From positions 62,001 to 126,000 of the forward strand of contig CANKII010000004.1 in NCBI GenBank assembly GCA_947482115.1: a stretch of 64,000 nucleotides of DNA, given 5' to 3'. Shown piece by piece: positions 8,356-16,081 of the stretch. The first letter of the stretch is position 1. Each line of letters starts with the position of its first letter. The notes below the pieces were generated by a model that saw nothing but the letters and a program-made list of their open reading frames with translations, was not told where the DNA came from and did no database searches. A program made the translations under genes and the position numbers. The stretch comes from Fibrobacterota bacterium. GTDB taxonomy: Bacteria > Fibrobacterota > Fibrobacteria > UBA11236.

Positions 8356-8791
8356 GGAATACCCCTTCCCCATCTTTTATCGAATAACACAGACGCGCGT
8401 TGACAACGCCGTACCGTTTGCCGTCCCGCACTTCGTAATTCGCGTACAGCGTTCCGTTCTCGCGCCAGGCCCGTTGCAAGCCGACCTCAACCCCGTTCGC
8501 ATAATGCATGAGCAAGGATGGGTTTCCGTCCGGATACCATTCCTTCACATCACCGTCATAGGCTCCCTGATTAAAATGATATTCGAATTTCCGCGCACCA
8601 TTTTCCCACCAGCCTTCATGCACGCCATCTTTCACACCATGGACATAAGTCCTTCGCCATTGCAATGCGCCGGAGGGGTAATGGACGATGTCCACGGCAA
8701 GAATTTCCTTGTCCGTACTTTTCTCACAAGCCAGTGAAAAGGCAAGGCCGGAGGCAAAAAGAAAATGCGGGAAAAAGTTGCGGAGTTTCAT
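8342..8791 (-). CDS. MORN-repeat lipoprotein (YwqK-like)
   Basis: 149 aa. The signal peptide ends in a lipobox-like FSLAC (Cys about 22). The body is a run of MORN/YwqK repeats of the form G-x-x-x-W-Y-x-x-G-x-x-x-x, for example YPSGALQWRRTYVHGVKDG, WWENGARKFEYHFNQGAYDG and WYPDGNPSLLMHYANG. Such repeats form beta-hairpin sheets; their role in secreted bacterial proteins is mostly unknown. It lies 7 bp after YHYH and overlaps SCO1, so the three are probably one operon. Confidence 0.8.
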   Translation of the reverse strand: MKLRNFFPHFLFASGLAFSLACEKSTDKEILAVDIVHYPSGALQWRRTYVHGVKDGVHEGWWENGARKFEYHFNQGAYDGDVKEWYPDGNPSLLMHYANGVEVGLQRAWRENGTLYANYEVRDGKRYGVVNARLCYSIKDGEGVFRVPR

Positions 8792-8798
8792 GGGAGGG

Positions 8799-9554
8799 CT
8801 ATTGCGTCACCGTTCCTGGCGTTCCGTAATATTGTCCACCATTGATGTACGGCGCGGTGGCGGTGATGTGATAGTGGTAGATGCCGTTGGGATATTCCGC
8901 AGTCACCTTGAAATGCCCGTGATAAACGTCCAGCGCACCATCTAACACCAACGCGCCGTCCTCCATCGGACCATAGACGGGAAACCCATCCAGCAAAAAT
9001 CCAATCAAGGTGGATTTGCCGTATTTTGCAGTCAAATATTTCGGCTCGACGTGATAATGATATTGACCTGATTGCTGGGGATGACCGTTGTATTGATCGA
9101 AGGAGTAAATCTCGTTGGTCAAAGGCTGGTTCGGACCGGCAAACTGATTGTAAAGAGGAACGCCGTTCAGCGCGACGCCAATGGGGCCGAGCGCTGTATT
9201 GGTGTGAGTCGTTGCCACAGCAGGATTCATCGGAATTCTGAAAGTGAGACTTTGTGTTTGAATACTGTTCGGATTCTTGGCGAACCCCGAAAGCGTGTCC
9301 GCTTCATAGCGCGAATCGGTGGTGCCGAAGTACGGACTTTTGTGACTGGGAATTCCGTTCGATTGAATGACCACGTTATTCCCGCTTTTTAAAAGCGCAA
9401 CCGTACTGTCAAAAAGCTGGTAGCCAAGGGAAAGGCTGTCCCGGATCCCCGGAGGTGTAATCACCGTGCTGGTGGTCGAACTGGTATTGCAGCCGTTCAA
9501 ACAAAAAAACAAAAGAACCGCCAAAGAGACCGGTGACACCATTGCGTTGCGCAT
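8799..9554 (-). CDS. YHYH-domain lipoprotein
   Basis: 251 aa with signal peptide and lipobox (CLNGC, Cys about 22). Both diagnostic YHYH motifs are present, in GQYHYHVEP and GIYHYHITA, plus GVALNGVPLYN, IGFLLDGFPVYGP and DVYHGHFKVT, giving many potential metal-binding histidines. YHYH proteins are uncharacterised biochemically. First gene of the YHYH-MORN-SCO1 set; being beside SCO1 suggests copper binding, which is inference. Confidence 0.88.
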   Translation of the reverse strand: MRNAMVSPVSLAVLLFFCLNGCNTSSTTSTVITPPGIRDSLSLGYQLFDSTVALLKSGNNVVIQSNGIPSHKSPYFGTTDSRYEADTLSGFAKNPNSIQTQSLTFRIPMNPAVATTHTNTALGPIGVALNGVPLYNQFAGPNQPLTNEIYSFDQYNGHPQQSGQYHYHVEPKYLTAKYGKSTLIGFLLDGFPVYGPMEDGALVLDGALDVYHGHFKVTAEYPNGIYHYHITATAPYINGGQYYGTPGTVTQ

Positions 9555-9578
9555 GACAACTCCCTTGATGGGTTGAAT

Positions 9579-10574
9579 TTAGTTCTTCGGAATAATGGAG
9601 GATCGAAAACCCATCTTCCATAACAATGACTGACGCGCATAGCGCATCAGAGAACCTCCGGCAAAGGCCCGAAGCACCGCAATAAAATCGCGAACAGGGA
9701 ATTGCCGCGATTGCGAAACACAATAAAACGACTGCCAGGAATCCGGATGAAACTTGGCTTTGAACGCTTCAAGGCCCCCGAAGGAATACCATGGCGATCC
9801 CAAATGTCGCGCGACTGCAGCGAGTAGGGTGAACCAAAGTGGCGACTTCAAATGCGGAGATTGGGAATGCGCGGACAGGGGTGCCAAATCCAAAGTGGCA
9901 CGCTCCAATCCCCTTTGCATTCCGTCCTGAAAGGCCGCGGCCACCAGAAGTTCGGCGGTCCCATTGGGCGCATGTGGGATGCGCACCACCGCGTCAATTC
10001 GCAATATGTCGCGATGCAAAGAATGCGAGGAAACCAGAAATCCGCACACGCGATCCTTTGTTTCAGCCACAAAAATTCCGTGACTTGGCCACGGGTCCAA
10101 TAGAAAAGGAGTGGTTGCAAATCCCATCGGAGGCAATCCCTTGTGGCGCAACCAGTCGGACAAACATTTTTGCAGGGAACTCATATCTGAGGGAGGCAAA
10201 GCCACATGCCGCACCGTCACGCCATGTCTCATGGCGCGGCGCATTTGGGAGCGAATCTCACGCGGCATTTGATGGAGATGTTCCCAGTTGCGCAGATTAA
10301 AAACAGGGATATCTCCGAGATGCAACACACCGCGATGATTCGAAGCATTCAACTCCAGAATATCCGCCTGCGGGAGCCCGAAGTAAATCACGCGGCGGTT
10401 TTTACGGCGACAATCTTCTTCAAATTCGGCAAAGGTTTCCTTCAGCGCATCCTGCGGGCATTGCGGTTCCCCGGCTGCGAGGCGGTATCCCGGCGCATCG
10501 GCAAAGGCCAGACAGGCGGATCTTCGGGAGGAAGTCCAGACATCGAGTCCCAGATGGGCTTCGATGCGGAACAT
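9579..10574 (-). CDS. DUF2156 / MprF C-terminal-like GNAT-fold protein
   Basis: 331 aa, resembling the soluble aminoacyl-transferase half of phosphatidylglycerol lysyltransferase (DUF2156): NLRNWEHLHQMPREIRSQMRRAMRHGV, then LPPMGF, FVAETKDRVCGFLVSSHS, LRIDAVVRIPHAPNGTAELLV and a C-terminal YSFGGLEAFKAKFHP. No membrane domain is fused, so it is a stand-alone enzyme. It begins 3 nt after the tolC stop and ends the efflux operon. A role in lipid or envelope aminoacylation is possible but unproven. Confidence 0.7.
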   Translation of the reverse strand: MFRIEAHLGLDVWTSSRRSACLAFADAPGYRLAAGEPQCPQDALKETFAEFEEDCRRKNRRVIYFGLPQADILELNASNHRGVLHLGDIPVFNLRNWEHLHQMPREIRSQMRRAMRHGVTVRHVALPPSDMSSLQKCLSDWLRHKGLPPMGFATTPFLLDPWPSHGIFVAETKDRVCGFLVSSHSLHRDILRIDAVVRIPHAPNGTAELLVAAAFQDGMQRGLERATLDLAPLSAHSQSPHLKSPLWFTLLAAVARHLGSPWYSFGGLEAFKAKFHPDSWQSFYCVSQSRQFPVRDFIAVLRAFAGGSLMRYARQSLLWKMGFRSSIIPKN

Positions 10575-10577
10575 GAG

Positions 10578-11903
10578 TTAGCGGGAAATGGTGGAGTCTA
10601 ACAGCGATTCCAAACGACCGGCAGAGCGGAGCAGATCGAGCCGCGCACGCATGGCTTCAAACGCCGTATTCTCGCTGCGCGTGAACGCATCGAGATATTG
10701 TTCCTGCGCATGGCGTGCATCGACATAGGAAAGCGAACCGGATTTCCAGCGGCCAAAAGTCAACCCGAGATTTTCCTGCGCATAACCCAATCCCTGACTT
10801 TCCAAGGCGAAAGCGGAATCCGCCGCCGTGAAAACCGCGTGGTTCTGCATCACTTCCGCCTGGGCGGCTGAAAGAACATCGCGCTGCCGGAGTTCGGCGG
10901 AGGTGACGGCGATATGGGCCCGATTGTAGGCATGCCAGGGGAATTCTCCCGTAAACAGATTGAAATTCAATTGCAGACCCACACTGGGACCCAAGGTACG
11001 GCTTTGCAATACCACATTGGCGGGACTGTTGGTGAGGGAGTAATTGTATCCCGCTAACGCATCGAGTTTGGGCAGCCAGCCTGTGGCCTTTTGTTTTGCC
11101 ACCACTTCAGACAGCGCGAGATTGGTTTCCGCAATGCGCAATTCGGGGCGATGATCCGGCAAACCCAGAATCAATGCATCCAAGTCCATCGGAGCTTTTG
11201 CAAGACCCACGCTATCCACATCCTCCGACACAGCCTTGCTACGGCCCAGAATTTGTCCCAGTAAAATACGCGCGGCCTGCAGCGATGATTTTTGTCGCAA
11301 CAACGCGGCTTGATCGGCATTCAAATCCACCTGCGCCGAAAGCCAGTCGGATTTGGAAGCTGCGCCCACCGCAAGACTGCGTTTTAAAATCGAAACCCTT
11401 TCGTATGAAATATTCGCCAGCGTATCCAGTGCGGCATGGAGTCGAATCTGGCGCACGAGATCGGCATAAGCCAGCACCGTGTTGCGCAACAGACTTTCGC
11501 GCGATTGTCCTTCATACGCTTTTGCCTGATCGACTTGCAAATGCAGACGGCGCTGGGCCAGCGGTCCGGAAAAACCTTGGAACAATGTCCAGTTCATGTT
11601 CACACCTGCCGTGCGGGAGGTGGATTGCGCTCCTTTGAGATCGGTAACCGAAGTACCGGTCGCCGTGGCCCGTTCCTGATGACTGTCCAGCCAACTGCGG
11701 TTGATTCCACCCGAAGCGGTGACCGTGGGCAAATAGCCCGCAATGGCCGTGTCCAAAGTTTTTTCCGCAAAGCGGGTGTCGTTTCGCGAAGCCTGATATC
11801 CCGGATTGTTTTCCAACGCTTCGCGCATGGCTTGCGACAAAGTCAATTCGGCCGCACCCGCAGATGCCACGGCGACACATCCGAGAAGCCACGCCTTAAA
11901 CAT
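10578..11903 (-). CDS. TolC-family outer membrane efflux protein
   Basis: Outer-membrane channel of a tripartite efflux pump, 441 aa from ATG 11903. A signal peptide MFKAWLLGCVAVASAGA is followed by ELTLSQAMREALENNPGYQAS, typical of TolC/OEP proteins, and two repeats of long amphipathic helices. ATG 11930 is also in frame, but it adds a lysine-rich leader and more overlap with the RND gene. The chosen start overlaps the RND stop by 8 bp. Confidence 0.85.
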   Translation of the reverse strand: MFKAWLLGCVAVASAGAAELTLSQAMREALENNPGYQASRNDTRFAEKTLDTAIAGYLPTVTASGGINRSWLDSHQERATATGTSVTDLKGAQSTSRTAGVNMNWTLFQGFSGPLAQRRLHLQVDQAKAYEGQSRESLLRNTVLAYADLVRQIRLHAALDTLANISYERVSILKRSLAVGAASKSDWLSAQVDLNADQAALLRQKSSLQAARILLGQILGRSKAVSEDVDSVGLAKAPMDLDALILGLPDHRPELRIAETNLALSEVVAKQKATGWLPKLDALAGYNYSLTNSPANVVLQSRTLGPSVGLQLNFNLFTGEFPWHAYNRAHIAVTSAELRQRDVLSAAQAEVMQNHAVFTAADSAFALESQGLGYAQENLGLTFGRWKSGSLSYVDARHAQEQYLDAFTRSENTAFEAMRARLDLLRSAGRLESLLDSTISR

Positions 11904-14900
11904 GGATCGTCTCTTTTTCTTTTTTGCCATGGAACAGAAGGATCATGTTGGGAATGATGAACAACGTAAGCACCATGCCGAAGATCAATCCACCCACCAC
12001 GGCAATACCCATCGGCCTGCGGCTTTCTGCACCGGTGCCGGCAGCCAGCGCAATGGGGAGCATGCCCAATGCGGCGGTCAAGGTGGTCATCAGAATGGGG
12101 CGTAAACGCGCCGAGGCTGCTTCAATCACAGCCTGTTCCAGAGGCAAACCCTTCTCGCGCTTTTGACGTGTGAACTCCACAATCAGAATGCCGTTCTTGG
12201 TCACCAATCCCACCAGCATGATGAGCCCGATTTGACTGAAGATGTTGATGGTCTGATTGAAAACCAGCAAAGCGATCAAGGCACCCAAAAGCGACAGCGG
12301 AACCGTGATGAGAATGATGACGGGATCGCGGAAACTTTCGAACTGCGCCGCCAGCACGAGGTAGATGAGAATCAGGGCGAGGGCGAATATGAAGAAGGCG
12401 CTGGAGGAACTTTCGGCAAAGTCGCGTGCCGGACCTGCAAGCTCGGTCGTGAAAGAGGAGTTCAGTGTTTTGGCGGCAATGCGACGCATGGCGGCAATGC
12501 CATCGCCCATGGAAACACCCGGTGCGAGACTGGCTGAAACCGTGGCCGACACCCAGCGGTTGTAATGGAACAGTTGCGGCGGCGAAGCCTGTTCATGGTA
12601 CTGAATCAAATTTCCGAGGGGAATGATTTGCCCGTTCTGACTGCGCACCTGCAACACATTCATGTCGCTGGGCGCACCGCGATATTGATCCGGCACTTGC
12701 GCCAACACCTGAAACTGCCGGTTGTCCTTGAGATAATATCCGAGTCGCGTTTCCCCCAACCCAAGTTGCAGAGCCTGCGCCACACTGAAATAAGAAACAC
12801 CCAAGGTGCGCAGACGATCGCGATCCACCGTCACCTGTAATTCAGGCCGTGTGAATTTCAAATCCTCGTTCACCGCGGCAAAGTCCTTGTCCTCGCGCGC
12901 CAAGGCGAGGAAATGCGGAAGCGCGGAAGCCAGACTGTCGAAGTTCGGCGCTTGAATCACGAATTGCAACGGCAATGCCGCGCGTGTTCCGCCGGTTTGA
13001 ATGGTTTCATCCTGCGTCACCAGAATCCGGGCATCCGTCAGAGTGCGGACCGCTCCACCCATCTTGACGACCATTTCCTGCTGGCTGCGTTTGCGGGTTT
13101 CGGAATCTTTGAGCAACACACGCGCAAAGCCGGAATTCACCGTGCTGCCAAAACCCACCACCGTCAAAACACCAGTCGCCTCGGGAACCTGCGTCCGCGT
13201 CAATTCGCCGACGCGATCCATGAAATGATCCATGACACCGAAAGTCGCGCCCTCGGGTGCGCTCACGATGATGCTGAATTGGCTGCGATCCTGAACGGGA
13301 GGCTTGTCCCATTTCAACCCCCAGATAAAGAGGTACGCGCAACCCGCCAACGCCACAGCAACCAGCGAAGTGGCGAGGACGCGGCGATGGAGAAAACCAC
13401 GCAAGCCGCTGGCATAGGCCCCGTAAAATTTCTGGAAGGCCGGTTCGGTGCGTTCGTAAAAAGCAGAATGCTTGCGGCGCAGAAGCCGTGTGGAAAGCAT
13501 GGGAGTCAAAGTCAGGGAGACGATTGCGGAGAGGATCACCGATCCCGCCACGGCAAGACCGAATTCGCGAAAGAGCTTTCCCATGAAACCCTGAACGAAG
13601 AACAGCGGCAGGAATACCACAGCGAGAACAGCAGTGGTAGACACTACAGCGAGGAAAATTTCCTCAAGTCCCGCGTACCCCGCCTTCCGGGGCTCTTCGC
13701 CTTCCTCAATTTTACGGTAGATGTTTTCCAGCACCACGATGGCATCATCCACCACCAAACCAATGGCGAGAACCAGGCCCAGCAAGGTGAGTACGTTGAT
13801 GGTAAACCCGGCCGAGTAAATCAGGAATAGCGAACCGATCAAGGACACCGGAATGGCGAAGGCGGGAATCAATGCCGAGCGCACATCGCGCAGGAAAAAG
13901 AACAGCACGCCCATCACCAGCAAAAAGGCAATGCCTAGTGTCGCACCCACTTCCTTCAGCGAGCGGCGGACAAATACGGTGCCGTCAAACCCGATGCCGA
14001 TCTGAATGTCCGGGGGCAGATCCTTCTGAATCTGGGCATAGCGCTTGTAAAATTCATTGCCGATGGCGATGCTATTGGCACCGGGTTGGGCAATCAGACC
14101 GAGTCCGATCATCGGTTTGCCGTTCATCTTGAGAATGGTGCGCTCATTCTCGGCGCCCAGATGTGCCTGACCCACATCCCTGAGCCGGACCAAACCATTC
14201 GAAGAACGAATCACAAGGTTGTTGAATTCTTCGGCGGAACGCATGCGTCCCGATGCCGTCACGGTAATTTCGACGGTCTTTCCATCCAGAAGTCCCGAGG
14301 GTAATTCCACATTCTCCGCGTTCAACGCAGCCTGAACATCCGCCAGAGTGACATTGTGCGCCGTGAGCTGAATCGGATCCAGATAGAGGCGCATGGCGTA
14401 TTTCTTCTCGCCCCAGATGCGCACTTCCGCCACACCGGGAATGGTTTGCAGACGTTCGGACAGAGTCGTGCCCATGCGGGAAATGTCGAGGATATCACGC
14501 GTATCGCTTTGCACGGTCATGAGGAGAATGGGAAAGGAATTGGCATCCGCCTTGGCCACCACGGGCGGATCCGTGCTGGCGGGAAGACTGCGTACAATGC
14601 GCGAAACGCGATCGCGCACATCGTTAGCCGCTGCTTCGAGATCCGTGGCCAAAGTAAATTCCACCGTGATGACACTGCTGCCCTGACGGCTCACCGAAGT
14701 AATGGTCCGGATGCCGTCCACGCCGTTTACCGATTGCTCGAGAGGTTCGGTGATCTGGGAAGCGATCACCTCGGCGCTGGCACCGGCATAGTTGGTGGTG
14801 ACCGTGATGGAGGGAGGATCGACGGCCGGAAATTCACGAATGCCGAGCTGGGGCATGGCGATGAATCCCAGCACGGTGAGGAACAGGGAGATCACCACGG

Positions 14901-14940
14901 TCAAAACCGGGCGATCAATGCTGATATGCGACAGGCGCAT
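11896..14940 (-). CDS. RND-family efflux transporter (AcrB/HAE1 type)
   Basis: Inner-membrane proton-driven pump subunit, 1014 aa, full length for HAE1 proteins. The N-terminus LSHISIDRPVLTVVISLFLT, the TM4 proton-relay pair in LAIGLVVDDAIVVLENIYRKIEEG, the conserved FFVQGFMGKLFREFGLAV and the C-terminal GRGRPIL-type box LRPILMTTLTAALGMLPIAL are present. TTG at 14943 immediately precedes ATG 14940; the ATG is preferred. It lies 3 nt after the adaptor gene and upstream of TolC, giving a complete tripartite pump. Substrate unknown. Confidence 0.95.
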   Translation of the reverse strand: MRLSHISIDRPVLTVVISLFLTVLGFIAMPQLGIREFPAVDPPSITVTTNYAGASAEVIASQITEPLEQSVNGVDGIRTITSVSRQGSSVITVEFTLATDLEAAANDVRDRVSRIVRSLPASTDPPVVAKADANSFPILLMTVQSDTRDILDISRMGTTLSERLQTIPGVAEVRIWGEKKYAMRLYLDPIQLTAHNVTLADVQAALNAENVELPSGLLDGKTVEITVTASGRMRSAEEFNNLVIRSSNGLVRLRDVGQAHLGAENERTILKMNGKPMIGLGLIAQPGANSIAIGNEFYKRYAQIQKDLPPDIQIGIGFDGTVFVRRSLKEVGATLGIAFLLVMGVLFFFLRDVRSALIPAFAIPVSLIGSLFLIYSAGFTINVLTLLGLVLAIGLVVDDAIVVLENIYRKIEEGEEPRKAGYAGLEEIFLAVVSTTAVLAVVFLPLFFVQGFMGKLFREFGLAVAGSVILSAIVSLTLTPMLSTRLLRRKHSAFYERTEPAFQKFYGAYASGLRGFLHRRVLATSLVAVALAGCAYLFIWGLKWDKPPVQDRSQFSIIVSAPEGATFGVMDHFMDRVGELTRTQVPEATGVLTVVGFGSTVNSGFARVLLKDSETRKRSQQEMVVKMGGAVRTLTDARILVTQDETIQTGGTRAALPLQFVIQAPNFDSLASALPHFLALAREDKDFAAVNEDLKFTRPELQVTVDRDRLRTLGVSYFSVAQALQLGLGETRLGYYLKDNRQFQVLAQVPDQYRGAPSDMNVLQVRSQNGQIIPLGNLIQYHEQASPPQLFHYNRWVSATVSASLAPGVSMGDGIAAMRRIAAKTLNSSFTTELAGPARDFAESSSSAFFIFALALILIYLVLAAQFESFRDPVIILITVPLSLLGALIALLVFNQTINIFSQIGLIMLVGLVTKNGILIVEFTRQKREKGLPLEQAVIEAASARLRPILMTTLTAALGMLPIALAAGTGAESRRPMGIAVVGGLIFGMVLTLFIIPNMILLFHGKKEKETIHV

Positions 14941-14943
14941 CAA

Positions 14944-15993
14944 TTAATTCGCAAGGATCGGGTTGACGGCCGCACCGGGCTTGAGCTGCATCAGGCCGGA
15001 GACCATAATGGTATCGCCGGCGGATAACCCCTGTTTGACTTCCACAGCTTCGGGAGTCCGGGTTCCGGGCTGAAAGACTTGCAATTCGGCTTTGCCTTCG
15101 CGCATGCGCCAGACTTGCGTCCCCCGTGCGCTTTCCACAACGGCGTGGGCGGGAACCCATAACGCTGCGGTTTCCTGCAACGGCAACACCACGCTGGCAA
15201 AAGCACCCGGACGAAGCCCGCCCTTGGGAGGAGCGCAACGCGCGCGCATTTTCAACAGTCGGGTATCCGGATCCACACCGGGTTCAATTGCAAAAATGGA
15301 TGCGCTCAAAGTATCTGCTCGACCCGCAACGGTAAAATTTACCGACATTCCGGTATGAACACCTGCCATCTGATTTTCAGGTATGGAAAATTCAATCCGG
15401 TAGGAATGCAAATCCTGCAAGGTGGTCACTTTGGTTCCGGGCTGAAGCACCATGCCCAATTCCACTTTGCGCAGCCCCGCTTCTCCGGCAAACGGCGCCT
15501 TGATTTCACATTTGTCCAATTGGGCTTTAAACAAAGCCGCATCTCCCTTAGCGGATTCCAATTGGGCGTGAATTTGGTCGTATTGCTGTGCGCTGACGGC
15601 ACCGGCATCCGTCTGTTCCTTGGCGCGTTTTTCCTGCGCTTCGGCGAGTTGAAGCTGGGCCGAAGCTTTTTCAAACTGGGCGCGCAATTCGGAATCATTC
15701 AATTTCACCAAAACCTGCCCGGCGGAAACATGCCCCCCTTCGGGAAAACCGATGTGAACCACCTTGCCGGAAATCTCCGCTTGGACATCCACTTGTTGTT
15801 CGGCCAGAACGGTACCTGTCGTGGCAATTCCGGAAGTAATCGTGGACGCATGAAGAATGATGGCGGCAAGTTTTGCAGGAGGCACTCCACTAGGACGGAC
15901 GCTCGCGGCATCTTTTTTGCCACAGGCAGTCAAACTCAAAAAGGAGACAATTCCAACCAGAACGCTTAGCGTTCGCAATGAATAATGAAGCAT
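14944..15993 (-). CDS. RND efflux periplasmic adaptor (membrane fusion protein), lipoprotein
   Basis: 349 aa. The lipobox LTAC (Cys about 24) anchors it to the inner membrane. The beta-barrel/lipoyl hairpin parts GTVLAEQQVDVQAEISGKV and APFAGEAGLRKVELG flank a coiled-coil hairpin (about residues 105-165). The late segment LKPGAFASVVLPL is typical of HlyD/AcrA adaptors. First gene of the adaptor-pump-channel operon, divergent from uvrD. Confidence 0.9.
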   Translation of the reverse strand: MLHYSLRTLSVLVGIVSFLSLTACGKKDAASVRPSGVPPAKLAAIILHASTITSGIATTGTVLAEQQVDVQAEISGKVVHIGFPEGGHVSAGQVLVKLNDSELRAQFEKASAQLQLAEAQEKRAKEQTDAGAVSAQQYDQIHAQLESAKGDAALFKAQLDKCEIKAPFAGEAGLRKVELGMVLQPGTKVTTLQDLHSYRIEFSIPENQMAGVHTGMSVNFTVAGRADTLSASIFAIEPGVDPDTRLLKMRARCAPPKGGLRPGAFASVVLPLQETAALWVPAHAVVESARGTQVWRMREGKAELQVFQPGTRTPEAVEVKQGLSAGDTIMVSGLMQLKPGAAVNPILAN

Positions 15994-16025
15994 GCTTTGA
16001 ACCGCTCTTTCTGACGGGGCTGTAA

Positions 16026-16073
16026 GTTACAAAACCGTTGTGACAACGAACATCAAGGTTACACGATGTTACA
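16026..16073. promoter_or_regulatory. Triple GTTACA direct repeat between efflux operon and uvrD
   Basis: GTTACA occurs at 16026, 16058 and 16068. The last two are exactly 10 bp apart (one helical turn) and the first is 32 bp (about three turns) upstream. Direct repeats on one helix face are typical for response-regulator or dimeric activator binding. A regulator for the divergent pump operon is plausible, but none is encoded nearby. Confidence 0.35.
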
Positions 16074-16081
16074 GCGATGGA

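Noticed and set aside
12913-13830. Plus-strand open frame (305 codons) over the RND gene
   Set aside because: Antisense shadow of a full-length, well conserved transporter; His/Arg-rich composition typical of reverse frames.
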